64,000 nucleotides of DNA from Azolla caroliniana (Eukaryota > Polypodiophyta): the NCBI GenBank assembly GCA_043228905.1, contig JBHGNT010000008.1, positions 5,952,001 to 6,016,000 of the forward strand. The letters run 5' to 3'. The notes beneath the pieces were generated by a model. That model saw only the letters and a program-made list of their open reading frames with translations, was not told the DNA's origin and did not search any database. A program made the translations under genes and the position numbers. Below, piece by piece: positions 33,648 through 46,370 of the stretch. Each line of letters opens with the position of its first letter. The first letter of the stretch is position 1.

Positions 33648-35440
33648 TTCGTATCTTGCTCTATGTAGACGACATAGTTTTGCTCTCTGAGTTCGAACAC
33701 AACCTACAAAGGCACCTTAATGCCTTAGATGACTTTTGCACACAACGAGGATTGGTAGTGAACCAAGGGAAAACTAAATTCCTTATCTTCCACACATCGG
33801 CTCAAGTTAGAACTAAGTGTCACCTAACCATCTCACATAGCCCAGTTGCGGTAGTTGGATCATATGTATATCTCAAAGTCACTTTCAGTGGTTAGGTAAA
33901 TTTTCTATGACATAGGTAGTGAAGGGTAAACTTACGAGAGGACATGCATCCCTCTCACTCTTAGAGAGACAATGTCACCATGCATACTTTCAAGAGCCAC
34001 AAACTAAGGGGTGGTTCTTTGACTCATAAGTGACCCCCTCCCTCATGTATGCATCAGTGGTTTGGGCTCTAGGGCTAGCATCTTTCATGTGGACGCAATT
34101 AGAGAGACCGTTGGTGATGATGTTATCATGCCAACTCCGAAGCAAATCGACAATACCACATGACATTATTAGAGCTGAGTTCACCTTACCCCCGATGTTA
34201 GTAGAAGCACTTTTTCAACTTGTAGTCTTTATTCATAGGATACATAGCCAACCACATGATAGGATATCTCATCAAGCTTTTGTGGCATCTCGATATCTAT
34301 ATGAGTCCAGTTGTACTAGCTCATGGTATGGCATGATGGTGAGTTGGCTTCTTGCAAACAGTCTAAACATTAATAATCTACCTTCCCTTAGGTACAACCA
34401 TGTGATTGATAACACTTTAATCTCTTATGAGGACCGTAATAAAGTAATACACCAAGAAATATGGAAAATTTACACTCGGAATAAATGGATCACCCCATTA
34501 GAGCTACTCCCATCTAAAATGTTGTACTTTAAGGAACAATTCATGCACTTCTCTAAGTTAGGTTTTATTACACGACCAAAATGTCTAGATGCATTCTTAC
34601 CAAATGCACTAACGGTTGCCATTGGACAACTTCGAATATCATCTCACCAACTTGAGATTGAGAATGGTTATACTAATGGAGTCCCTAGAGAGGAAAGGAT
34701 ATGTAGATTCTGTCACATAGAGATAGAGGATGAGTACCACTTTATGTGCAAGTGTCCAACTTACGCCGAGATAAGGGCAAAATACCGAGACATAATCGGT
34801 ACATCTCCCACCCTCCCCAAACTATTAGAAACTCTAGATATAAAGAACTTAGGCAGATATATCTTAGAGCAAAAACAACATAGAGAGAATATACAACAAA
34901 ATGTTGACAATAACGTTTCTAATATTTACCAACATATAACAAATGAAGTTTTTCAGGGATAGGGGGAGACAACGAATGTGGACACACCTGCACCGCTCGA
35001 CCTCTTCCTTGAAACAAAAAACCAAAGAAGAACCAAATGCCCTCAGATGTTGTGGTTTCAAAGAAACTCGACGTGGTGTAAAAGCAATTAAGAAAATAAG
35101 GGAAGGTTAGCTACACCGCTTGGAAGCCAGGGTTGGGGGGTGCCTTCTACATTGGGACCATGGGTCACACCCACACCGAAACCCTTTGACCTCCCACTTC
35201 TTTTCGAGAGGCTTGGATGGAAATGAAACTAGGCCTAGTACAAAGTAATTTCCTTTATCAAATATGTTAGTACACCATAACACGTTTTGTACAAATACTA
35301 GAACTCTTTTAGCTTAACTTCTATTTTTATTTTTATTTGTATTTCGATGATTGGGTAGACACCCGATTTTATTGTACACCAATTGTCTCATGGGCCAAAT
35401 TCTGGCCTTAGAAGACGTTAATATATCTTTCTTTCTATCT
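33648..35440 (+). pseudogene. 5'-truncated LINE with RT end and zinc finger
   Basis: Non-LTR reverse transcriptase tail. 33650-33895 gives LLYVDDIVLLSEFEHNLQRH and RGLVVNQGKTKFLIFHTS, the catalytic YVDD and the block after it. 34030-34962 gives the C-terminal domain with ICRFCHIEIEDEYHFMCKCP, a C-C-H-C zinc finger common at LINE C-termini. A short interruption lies between the two frames. The 3' UTR runs to about 35440 and ends in ATATCTTTCTTTCTATC rather than poly(A). The 5' end begins abruptly within reverse transcriptase, typical of truncated retrotransposition. Confidence 0.88.
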
Positions 35441-35447
35441 TTCTAGA

Positions 35448-35634
35448 GTCGAAAGGTCTCTAGACTCGAAGGCTCCTTAGAGTTGAAGGCTCTTAAGAGT
35501 CAAATTCTCCTCAGAATTGAAGATTACTCAAAGTCGAAGGTTCGCCAAACTCAAGGGCTCTTCAGACTTGAAGGCTCGTTAGAGTTGAACACTCTCTAGA
35601 GTCGAAGATAAGGCGGAGTCAAAAGTAAGGTAGG
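35448..35634. repeat. 17-bp minisatellite, right part
   Basis: About eleven 17-bp units, for example CTCGAAGGCTCCTTAGA and GTTGAAGGCTCTTAAGA, in register with those at 33465. The LINE therefore landed inside one continuous array. Confidence 0.88.
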
Positions 35635-38600
35635 CCAATTACAAAAATGTGCCCTATTGTAATTGGGAATACAAGATTTTATTTACCTAAGTTACAATAT
35701 TCATTAGTAAGGATGACACCTTATATGTGTCATGAACTTTGGCTCGATTCCCTTGAACTTTGATCTTGAGAGTTGAAAAAACATTTCCAAATTAGCTATA
35801 GTTTCATTGATTGATTGTTATATGAATGTATTTCTCCTCGTATTTGGATGCTTAGATTTCTCCTCAAATAGGTGTTCGAATAAGAGTGTATATTTGATGT
35901 GTGAGTGCATGCATATGTGTTTGTATGCAATGTGCAACCGTCACTTGGTACACGTGTTAACATGTGTAAGTCATATATACAAAATTTATAAAACAGTGTT
36001 GTAATCTCTAATGGAAATATTTATCCTAATTGTTCACACTTGGTGGTTAATATGTGAGGTTATGGGTTCAAGCCTCATACTTGAAGATAACTTGCGATAT
36101 ATTTGAAATTGCTTCATAACGTTCATGCGAGATAAAAAAAATGATGTGGGATTCATTGGTAGCAATATATGATATATGTAGATTACGGGCGTAGATGCAT
36201 TGATTTTTACATTTAGATGTACTTCTCAATAAGACAAAAAATATGATATGGGATTGATTCATGGTAAGATATGTAGATTACAAAGGTAGATGCATAGATT
36301 ATTACCTTTAGATGTGCTTCTCGATGACATGTTTGTGAGCTTCTCAAAAGATTAAAACACATAACATTCATAATAGAGATCTGCTTCTCAAAAGACAACC
36401 ACAAAGTTCATGTGCATTATTTGCAATTTTATAATGGCTAACTATTAGCAACAGTTTGGGGGTCCCAAAGTAAAACCTTTTAAAGAATTTGAAAACTTAA
36501 ACCAAATTGGCAACCTACTTCAACTGAAACGACGTAAAACAAACCATTTGAGGGATTTCCAAGCTCAAACCAAACACTTCAAGAGATTTACATACCATGA
36601 AGTTGTTAAGCCATTGAATTGTTGTTTTGTGGTTCGGTTTCACAATTAGGTTTCGTGGTTTTACAATTCAGTCAAAACCAATCTTTTGTGTTAACTTTGC
36701 AAAGAATAAAATGATTTCTCAAATATTGTAACTTATTATGATAAGAGGCGATAACTCTTAGCCTTTTTATAAAGTTAATGCATATCTCAAAAACGTCCTA
36801 ACCCTAAACTAGTAAACCATTTCAATTGTAGTTTGAAGCCACAAACCATTAAGCCATTTAAGTTGTGGTTTGATGTCATTTAAATTGCAAATTGTTAAGC
36901 CGATAAAAGCTGAAACCAAACTACACATAACTAAATTGAACCCTTGAACCCCTAAGCCAAATCAAACCCGAATCAAATAGAATTTAAACCGTTAAGCTAG
37001 TAAACCAAAGCTTTTGTCAGTTCAATTCGGCTCAAATTGAACTATTGTTGATTGCTATTCATTGTTAATGTTCCATCCCAATGTGTCGATATCAAGGCTT
37101 ATTTTGTCCTTGTAAGTTATATCTAGAGTTCAAGCTAGTGTGAAAGTTTTGGGCTACCTAATCAATCATTTAAATGTGTGAAAGTTATAATTGACACATA
37201 GCATTGGAGAGAATTTGAAAGGACATTAAAGAGACACTTCAAGTATATGAAAACAAATAGAGAAAAACAATGGATTCCTTTGTAAATGAATTCTAGTAAC
37301 TTTTTGCTATTATGTAATCCCTTTAGGCTATTTGCGCCTCTTACCCATTTTTTCAATTATGTTATTATTTTTCTTGACTATTTATTGTCTTTTCCAAATC
37401 TTATCAATAAAAATGATTCCAAAACAAAATAAAACCAATAAACAAAAGTTAAAACATCTCAATTTCTTGGTGGTAGTTTAAAATTAGTAGATTGTTGTTT
37501 TGAGAGAAGCAAAATTGAAAAAGTTATTGTAAAGTCAATATTGTCAGGTGAGGTGAAAGAGCTCTTTTACCTTACCTTAACATGCGTACGAGTATTCTCA
37601 AACCACAACACACCTTAATGACAAGGCTTCTTGTTACATTAGACGCAAATGGGCAACTATTGTGGCATATGAACTAGCCTGCAAGGGTCCACATCCATTT
37701 TGTATGAAAGACCCAAGATAACGTGAATGCAAGCAACAAGGGTTGGTTAAAATCCACAAAGCCATCTCTCTTCATTTTGTGGGTATCCTTTCCACTTGAC
37801 AAAATTTGGGCAATGTTAAATTATAGTAGAATTAAATGTTAGTAATATTCATAAGACAAGTGTATGGGTGTTTGGTAAGCCCTCCTCAGTTCTCCATCCT
37901 AGTCTCTACAAGCAATGGTTGAAGGAATTTATACATGTGTAGAGACATAATGAAACATGAGATGTCACTTGAACAATATATAATACATTTTTTTCATGAC
38001 CAAGGTAATGAAAAACCCCAAGGAGATAAGCGTGCAATTACACATGGTCCCATGGTCCCAAGGCATAAATGTAAAAATCCACTTACCAATCGGATAGGCT
38101 AGTGTCATGAAAAAGTCCAACCTTTTTAAAGGTGTAGGATTAATCTAGAGTTTAACTATAAAATAGTTACAAGAATAGGCAAGTCAAATCATTCAAGGGG
38201 TGGCTAGCGTTATTAAGAACATAACAATTCCAATCTTAAAGCTTGTGTGTAAAATGTTCTCTAAATTAATACTATTCCTTTCCATCAAAGGTGGGGTATT
38301 GTCCAAATATATGTCAAAAAGAACTTGTAAAACAAGAGGAAAAAACTGATGAGAAAAGGTTGTACAAAAGAAGACAACATTTATGGCTGTACCCCATTCT
38401 AATGTAGGGTGGAGGGGCCAATAGGGTCATTGAGAAGAAGAAATCTAAGTGGATTGGTGGAAGTTTCCTTGGAAGTGGAAATGTCATTTTGGGCTCGCAT
38501 TTCCAATACATTGGGGAGCAACGTAAGGGTGGAATCTTTTTTGGAAAGAAAATAATAATCAATAGAATATTTGTACCCATTCCTATATGTGCTAGAAGTT

Positions 38601-40065
38601 GGATGGTGTCATATTCACTAAGCCAATCACCTTTTTCAATATTGAAATATACAACACGCATGCAGTTTAGTAATATAGATGATATGATTGTGTTTATTAT
38701 ACGCAAATTGCTAGAATATCTAGCGCAATCTCAGCGTCTAGTCGAACATCCAACCAAAGATTGAAATCAACAAGAAGCATGCATCATTCCATGATGAAAT
38801 TACTTCATATTATGCACATTGCTAGGATCAAGGGATAGTCAATCAAACATGCATGCATCTTAGATCGTTTAATTACACACTATTACGATGGAAAAATTCA
38901 CTAGTATGCTAGTCAAGACTCTAATACAATAAAGATAAGGACAAACCTGAGTTTTTAAGTGGGCAGGCAAAGATGGGCAAAGGGTAAAGATAAACACTAA
39001 GTTTCAGATATAGCACCACTTGCAATGAGATGGAAGAAAATCACACAAGAATAAGGTGTTGTCATGCGGTGGCAAATCCAACGACGAAATGAGCTCAACG
39101 CAAGTATAGACACAAGTGGATAAGTGGATAAGTGAAGGGCAACAAGAGGAAGAGGATATGGATAAGCGACGAATAGGATTTGGGCGTAGCTCGATTTTCT
39201 TATGGAATAGTTTAAGGGTGAAAAGGAAGTAAAAGAGAGTTATTTATGTAGATTTCTACGAACGGGTTAAGGAATAGATGTGTAAACCAACTTGAAAGGA
39301 GATGGGAAAAGCAAATGGGCCTTGGGGTTGTGTCCTGAAAGAGAAACAACTATATACAATTAAGGCTTTCAATTTAACAATGTTGAACTATATTGAAATT
39401 TGGAATGATCTTCAGTCTAAATTTAACGAGTGGCTTACGATTCCAGATTGCGAGAGGCTGATTTCCCGAATAATGCAAGCGTAAATTAATGACAAACTCG
39501 AGAATCTTCTTCTTCTTCTTCTTTTGCAAATATCATCTTTAATGGGGGGGGGGGGGGGGGGGGGGACCATGATAAGGGAGGGGAAAGTGTGAACAAAAAA
39601 GGAAAAACAATACAAATTGAGAAGAAGGAAGTGATGGAAGAGATGGTTACCGTCCACACGAGATTGAAAATGATGGATGGGACCAAGGGGGTATGGGGAC
39701 CAATACCACAAACATAGCTAGGATACAGGTTTCCATGGACTGATGTTTCCAGGAAGGGGAGAAAGTGATGAACAGTTTCCCCAACATATAAAATATATAT
39801 ATGTATGTATGTGGTGGAGAGGGACCACAACACGGCGCGGAAAAGGAGCACAAGACCCTACAAATTGCTTGAGATGCAAGGCCTCGAAGATTTGCGAATG
39901 CAGCATTTAAGTAAACTGCTTTCCTTCGTCTCATATATATAGCATACCATCCATACCATACACATACACATCCACATACCATACCATACCATACCATACC
40001 AGACTACACACAAACCATAGCTCTTCTTCTCCAAACCATCCCAGTCTCGACAAAAGCATCAGTTT
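35635..40065. other. AT-rich stretch without a recognised gene
   Basis: No convincing gene over 4.4 kb. Seen: a B-box-like GGGTTCAAGCCTC near 36064; an approximate 105-bp direct duplication at about 36135-36335 (GTAGATTACxxxxGTAGATGCAT twice); a run of 22 G at 39544-39565 next to a CTT repeat; (CATAC)n at 39950-40000. A 91-residue plus-strand frame at 38489 and a 130-residue minus-strand frame at 38314 match nothing I know. Confidence 0.6.
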
Positions 40066-40069
40066 TACT

Positions 40070-40395
40070 TCTTATGTTTCATGTCTCATAAACAATTTTA
40101 TGCTCTCGATCCTGCTGTATACATGCTATATTAGAGCATTGTCTCCCCCTCCCAATTCACAAAACATGGGCATGGGTGGTTCTTCTGCTTGTGTTCTCAT
40201 ATAGTTTTTCTGTTCTTGTGTTTCATCTCTCTTAAACATAATCCATGCTCTCAATCCTGCTGTATACATGCTATATTAGAGCATTGTCTCCCCCCCCCCC
40301 CAATTCACAAAACATGGGATATGGGTGGTTCTTCTATAGTTTTTCTGTTCTTGTGTCTCATTCCTCTTCAACATAATCCATGCTCTTAATCCTCT
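40070..40395. repeat. 145-bp direct repeat upstream of the 41-kb gene
   Basis: GCTGTATACATGCTATATT followed by AGAGCATTGTCTCCCC and CAATTCACAAAACATGGG occurs at 40114 and 40259, with a third partial copy ending near 40392. The unit may be part of the promoter or leader of the gene at 40986. Confidence 0.85.
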
Positions 40396-40985
40396 ATGTG
40401 CATACATACCTTCTCAATTCATCCCCTTCTTGCAAAGCTCACTTATTTCCTTCCCAGTACTCAAATTCATATTACACAGATCTATTGAAATCAACCCGTG
40501 ATAGTCTCGCCTTTCTAGATGTAAGAGCACTAATCTCTCTCTCAAAGATCAAGCTCTAAAGTCTAAATCTTTCTTCTTTGCAAAGAGAACAGATTTCATC
40601 TTTTCACAGCATATCTGTGGTAAGTTCATCGAAAAAAGCCATACCACTATTTTACACTGCGAAGAAAGCATTCCCCTATTCTGCTCTCCCCATATCCAGG
40701 AAAGATTGAGCTGGAAGTACCTGTCTTATTTTTCTCTGTTAAAAGATAAGGCATCCCCATCTCTTTTCCACCTAAACTTTGAAGGAAAGATCAAGCTAAT
40801 TCTAGTATCTTCCATAAAACCTGCACCACCAAATTTGATGAAGAATCTCACACTTTTCTAAAAAACCAGTAAAAATCTGATCCTAGGTCATCAGATCACA
40901 ATATAATTTTCTCTGTGAAAAAGAGATCAAGACAGTGGTAATATCTTCCTTCCTGTCTTTCTCTGATACCATCACATATACCACC

Positions 40986-41708
40986 ATGTTTCGTCGCAGA
41001 AGCTGTCGTATAGCTAGTAGTCACAGATCTCCCTCCAAAACCTCCTCCTCCCCCTCTCTCCCTTCTCTTTATTTTCATTCTCCTTCTAAATCTACTTCTT
41101 CTTCCACTGCTTCCGCTCTGCTCGATTCTTCTACTGCTGGCCTCTATGAATATGGTTCTTCTTCTCCCTGCACTCCATACAAATCCGTTCCTTCCTCTCC
41201 TTGTAATATGTTCGACCCATCACCATCTCCATCTTCTTCTGCTTCTTCACAGTCCGCTGGCATGCCTCCTCCTCCTCCTCCTCCTCCTCAGAGGAAGAAA
41301 AAGAGGAAGATCCGTTTCTTGATGCGCAGGAAGCTCCAATATCCATCATTTCTCCTCTACCCCCGCCGTCCATCTCCTTCCTCCACCTCCCTCCTCCTTA
41401 TCCTGTACAGCATCCTGAAGAAGATCCGAGCTATGGCGAATTCCATCGCCATACCATACAAGGAAGAGAATCAAGGGAGCTGGGCGAAGGAAGGCAGGAT
41501 CGGAAGAGAGGGGATGTACAGGCGGGCAGAAACAGGGATGATGGGGGTGGGCAGGGCGGCGAGTAACAGGGAAGCCATTGCAGATTGCATCGAGTTCATC
41601 AAGAGGTCCGCATCATCATGCTCAGAATCGGAATCTGCATCAGATTCTGCATCTGCATCTGCATCTCCATCGGATTCTGCATCAGATTCTCCATCAGATT
41701 CTGTGTAG
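40986..41708 (+). CDS. Candidate single-exon gene, serine-rich basic protein
   Basis: 240 residues from an ATG with A at -3 (CCACCATG). The first 90 residues are serine/proline-rich and basic (MFRRRSCRIASSHRS...). A run of nine prolines is followed by a strongly basic RKKKRKIRFLMRRK near residue 105. A conserved-looking EAIADCIEFIKRS lies near residues 205-217, then an acidic (SDSASAS)n tail. The EAxxDCIEFI phrase recalls a family of small plant proteins sometimes labelled Josephin-like, from memory only and without the Josephin catalytic domain. The nuclear-localisation-like patch suggests nuclear or membrane-surface placement. A pyrimidine-rich leader supports a real transcript. Function unknown. 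Confidence 0.55.
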   Translation: MFRRRSCRIASSHRSPSKTSSSPSLPSLYFHSPSKSTSSSTASALLDSSTAGLYEYGSSSPCTPYKSVPSSPCNMFDPSPSPSSSASSQSAGMPPPPPPPPQRKKKRKIRFLMRRKLQYPSFLLYPRRPSPSSTSLLLILYSILKKIRAMANSIAIPYKEENQGSWAKEGRIGREGMYRRAETGMMGVGRAASNREAIADCIEFIKRSASSCSESESASDSASASASPSDSASDSPSDSV

Positions 41709-41732
41709 GAATATATGCTGATGCTGCCTCCG

Positions 41733-41771
<39 letters not shown>

Positions 41772-42020
41772 CAGGGGATCTCCCCTGCTTGGTTTCACAC
41801 CTGTCCGGACACAATTGCCCGGACACATTTTGCCCCGACAACCCGAGCGCGTCGGCCCATAGACCACCTGCATCTGCATATGCATCTTCTGAGACACTAT
41901 GTAGGAATATGTTGTTGCCGCTGCCTCCATGAAAGAGAAGGCATTGGATCCCCTGCTTCGTTTCACACTTAACCAAACACAATTATCCCGCCAAGCCAAG
42001 CGAGTCGGCCCTTGTACCGG
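41704..42020. repeat. 197-bp tandem duplication over the gene's 3' end
   Basis: GTAGGAATAT occurs at 41704, where TAG is the stop of the 41-kb ORF, and again at 41901. Both copies continue with GCTGCCTCC, a GA-rich part, CCCCTGCTT(G/C)GTTTCACAC and GTCGGCCC. The first copy holds an expanded (GA)n at 41737-41770. Confidence 0.85.
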
Positions 42021-43770
42021 CATTCCTGCCTAGCCTGTCGAATGACAAAAGAAGGAGAAGAGACCCCGGATCGTCAAGAGCCACACATGCATGTCAGCGG
42101 ACCGAGACGGAATGGCACGGGCACGAGACGGCTTGCATCCTCGCCCTTCTTCGTTCCTTACTTATCCTTCTCCAGTTGCCCTACATTGTCCTCACGACTT
42201 TTTGTTAATGGATCTGCATGTCTGGGAAAACATCTCGATCCACAATCATTGGCCTTCCACATAGGTGGGACAGATATGCGCTAGAAGTCGGGAGAGAAAT
42301 CCATGTCGGGGGGCATTGCACCTGATCAATCATTAGACGCAAGAGAATTTTGGCTTGTGACCTTAGTCCTAATCCACGTTGTAAAAGATGTGCAATTAAT
42401 GAAAACGAACTATAACATTCACATGAAATAATACATGTATAAAGATTTAACTATTTGCGTTAGGAGTTCAAATCCCACTTGGTTGCTTGCATTTCATGAC
42501 ATGTGTTGTCCTATCATTGGAAACCCTTCGTTGTGGCCATTATTTTTCATTTACCATGTTAATTAACATCATATGACTTTCTTACCACGCTATGTTAGCA
42601 TGCCCACTCATGCAAATCCATAGTCATGTGGTGATCCCAAGAAAGTTCAATTGTAATAGCATCCAAAATTATATCAAATGCCTCATTGACGTAGAAATCC
42701 ATTTTGGAGCACAACAAAATCAACTCGTTAGAAGTATAGGTCGACTTTGGCCTCATTGAAAAAGGATATCATTATTGATGCAACATTGATTTCTATGGTC
42801 CACATAGGCATCATTTAGGACAATGTAAACCCATATAATGATCATTTTTCCCTTGAAATATGGGATGTTGTTGATGTGGCACAAAATCATTGTTTGAAGA
42901 AAAGGAAGCCAACTTGAGGTCTCATTTTGAATTAAATTGACGTTGATGTATAGTGATGTATTAGGAGTTTATCTTCTATTAGCAACATGACAACCAAACA
43001 TTTCGTAAGTGTTTGAATCATGTTCGTCTAACCGCCATTTTATATAGATTGAAAAGTCATCAACTCTAAATTGTTCACATGCAAGAGCCAACAAAATCAT
43101 GTAGATTAGCCAAATAATTGGACAGATGTTTCCTAGATTCGGTTTTATCCTTTAATGTCCCTTTAAGAACATTAATAGATTCTTTCTAATTGGGTTGAAC
43201 TCTTCCCCAATCAAGCATGAGAGTGCCAACTTCTCTCATGAGTATTTTTATGACTTTAGTCTTCAATCAATAGGGATGTTTTTTACACCATAAGAAGCAA
43301 AGGCTTTTATTCTGGGCATGCCCCTTTACATTTACATCAACAAAAAACCAAAACAAAACTTGCATCATATACTGAGTGAGTCAAAACATATGTGACAGAT
43401 TGTGTAAGCACACACTGACATATATATTTAGCTCGTGTGCATGTGAAGAATGAGCAATACAATAAATTTTTATACCACCATTGTCTACCCTAAAGGACAA
43501 GATGTCGATCATACACACATATAGAGTTCCATGGACCATACCTTCAAGATCTCTATACACCAATGTATGGGCAAGATCACATCTATACTCGCACATCCAA
43601 ACTACAATGTGAACTAGAGAGGCTATATATAAAAAATACTATGAAAACACATTGATTTGGTATAGGTAGCATGTTATACACACACAACAACAACACATAT
43701 ATACAACATATAGTGTCCATATATATAGTGGCCCATGCATTGGGGTAACAAATCTCACCAATTCCACTCA
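42021..43770. other. Intergenic stretch, no recognised gene
   Basis: A B-box-like GAGTTCAAATCCC lies near 42467. No open frame longer than 90 residues shows a known motif. Confidence 0.55.
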
Positions 43771-44884
43771 TCAACTAGGTGAAACTATGGAATGTAAGGG
43801 GGCTTGGGGCACAAGACCATCAAGTGATCGAGAATATTGTAATTCATTACAAAATGAATAGCTTGTTTCTTCTCAAGTGTTGTTTTGGCATGGGAAAGAG
43901 AAGTTGCGATCTCAATTCAATTGTTTATTTTGATTGGGGATTGTACATTCGGAAGATGTGTTTGATAATGAATCTCAAAGGTTGTCAGATTTTGAAAATG
44001 CCAAGAAATGGTTATGTATTTCCCCAAATTATGGATTTATTTGGGAGAAATTACAAGATATACCATTGTTGCAAGGATCTTTGCCATTGAAAACAAATTT
44101 TGCACCTTGGGTGGATTGGTGGTTACTAGATGGTACATGCTTGTTACAAGTCACTACAAATATATTCTATCATCATGTGATGGCATCATTATCTTGGCTA
44201 TCTCCTAAAGCAGCAAAGTTGTGGAATGTATGTAAGTCAGATGCAAGGTGGTGGAAAATATTACAACATGGTTGGCATTCCCATCTACCATTTCGTGCCA
44301 AGGAATTCATATGGAGAGTCATGATTGGTGGGCTCCCATTAGGTTCGGCCTTAAAGAGACGAGGACTAGGGTCTGGCACTTGTTTCTTTTGCATCATTCC
44401 ATTGGAGGATAGTACACATAGGTTCATAATAATGTCCTATAGCGTGTACCATTTGGAAATACTTATCAGACATTTGGCAAGTTGTAACCCGTTGTTGTTT
44501 GAGACCTCAACAATGGGTTTTTTCTCAATATGTTTAAAATGGTTCAAATGATGAGAAGGAGATATGGTTCCAATTTTTACATTATTGGGGTCGACAACAC
44601 AATTGGAATATGCGTAATGCTTTTCATGTTTGATAATAGACATGGGTGAAAGCCTATATAAAAAAGCTGAAAGGTATTCTCATGTGAAATTTTTGGATGT
44701 GAGAGCATGTGGGGATCATTTCCTCAAATGCAAATTCAGGTTTTTTGAATAGCATTATAGGACGTCCCTCTCCCTACATAGCATATATGATAGGTAGGGA
44801 GACTAAGAAGTGTTGTAACTAAGTGGATTTTACATACAATTAATATAATTGTGTGCTTTTATTGAGAGAGAGAGAGAGAGAGAG
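43771..44884 (+). pseudogene. LINE remnant: EN start joined to zf-RVT end
   Basis: The start WNVRGLGAQDHQVIENI (about 43785) is the opening block of LINE endonucleases. After only about 150 bases the sequence passes to the C-terminal region, and at 44240-44440 to the zinc-binding zf-RVT domain: WWKILQHGWHSHLPFRAKEFIWR, LPLGSALKRRGL, TCFFCIIPLEDSTHRF. The reverse transcriptase is missing, so the copy has a large internal deletion. After the domain the frame decays. It ends with TTAATATAATTGTGTGC, TTTTATT and then (GA)n at 44863-44884. Confidence 0.8.
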
Positions 44885-44887
44885 TTA

Positions 44888-45101
44888 CCCAAATGGATGT
44901 AGCTCAATTAGTAAGGTTGCCCAATGGAGACCAGGTGTTCATGGGTTCAACCCCTACATTCCACAGTGGCATCTAGTGAAATAAGAGATATCTATGGAGT
45001 ATGTATCTTGGTTTCACACCCAAGATGTATTGTTAGTAGTGTATAATGACTTACCACTAGGGTAAGCTAATCAAGATAAAGTAAAGAGAGAGAGAGAGAG
45101 A
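44888..45101 (+). mobile_element. SINE-like unit with tRNA-like head and (GA)n tail
   Basis: The head GGATGTAGCTCAATTAGTAAGG holds an A box and GGGTTCAACCC (44943-44953) a B box. The stem GGATGTA can pair with TACATTC. The anticodon arm is poor, so this is tRNA-derived rather than a tRNA. A body of about 120 bp follows and the unit ends AAAGTAAA then (GA)n at 45085-45101. It sits directly after the (GA)n end of the LINE at 44884. Confidence 0.6.
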
Positions 45102-45214
45102 TCCAACCAGAATCAAGAATGTTGAAACATCAAAGTTAAGGGCCCCTTTAAAATGTTCGAATATCGCTTAAAAACTTCATTTGTCAAGCCATCCCAACCA
45201 GGGCTCTTATCACT

Positions 45215-45647
45215 ATGAAGATTTGGAGTTACATTTCTCAAATTTGGCAAGTTTTATCACGGTGTTATTTGACACCTAGACAATGGGTGTTTGCACAATT
45301 TACACAGGTTGACCCAAAATCAGAGATGGAGATCGTTTTTCTATTTCTAAGATATTGGGGATTGCATCATAATTGGAACATGCACAACACTTTTGTATTC
45401 GATGGTAGACATGGAGAGAAAGCATATCTACGAAAGTTGAAGGGAGTACTAATGTGGCAATTTTCTTTATTGGAGCAAGTGGAAAATCTTTCCTCGGTGG
45501 AGTGTTCATCTTGCCTATTGGCAATTCAACATGTTCCACTACCCGTGTAGTGTAGTGTAGTTAGTGGGTGACCATACTCCATTGTCACACCCATTGTAAG
45601 TAGTGTTTTTTACACACATTTATTAATATAATTGTGTGTTTTCACCC

Positions 45648-45687
<40 letters not shown>
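45215..45687 (+). pseudogene. LINE 3' end, second copy
   Basis: IWSYISQIWQVLSRCYLTPRQWVFAQF, then HNWNMHNTFVFDGRHGEKAYLRKLKG. This is the sequence that follows the zf-RVT domain, and the first LINE has a decayed version at 44450-44680. The 3' UTR shares TTAATATAATTGTGTG with the first copy and ends in (GA)n at 45651-45687. It is 5'-truncated. Confidence 0.75.
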
Positions 45688-45692
<5 letters not shown>

Positions 45693-45829
45693 TGTTCATG
45701 GATGATGGGAGACCAACTCCAATCCATGAGATGGAGACTAGCCCATGGGCGAGGAACTAACTTGCAAATGATGCAATGCACATGCACACATTATCCACGC
45801 AGTTCTAATCCCATCGTGTGCACCACCAC

Positions 45830-46370
45830 CATACATACGTACATATTCACTCACACACAGTTTATACACAAAACGCAATGCATGCATGCCCAAACTACAG
45901 ACATACATGAATGCATGCCTACATACATACAATACATACGTACATACATACATACATACATACATACAACTTACAATCATACAATACATACGTACATACA
46001 TGCATACAATTATACGTACATACAATCATACAATACATACATACAATTACAATCATACAATACATACAATACTATCATACAATCATACAATACAATCATA
46101 CATACATACATACAATACAATACATACATACATACATACATACATACATACATACATACATACATACATACAATACATACGTACATACATACATACATAC
46201 AAATTACAATCATACAATACATACGTACGTACATACATGCAAATTACAATCATACAATACATACGTACATACATACATACAATTACAATCATACAATTAT
46301 ACGTACATACAATCATACAATAAATACATACAATCATACAATACATACATACATACATACATACATTGCA
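45830..46370. repeat. (CATA)n-rich microsatellite region
   Basis: Runs of ATACATAC mixed with CAATCATACAATAC words. Overlapping frames rich in tyrosine, isoleucine, histidine and threonine are artefacts. Confidence 0.97.

Noticed and set aside
38314-38764. Possible gene (130 codons minus, 91 codons plus)
   Set aside because: The frames overlap on opposite strands, match no family I know, and lack supporting signals.
41137-41373. Minus-strand 80-codon frame opposite the 41-kb gene
   Set aside because: Shadow of the serine/proline-rich plus-strand frame.
44895-44965. True tRNA gene
   Set aside because: One stem can pair, but the D and anticodon arms fail and the unit continues into a SINE-like body with a GA tail.
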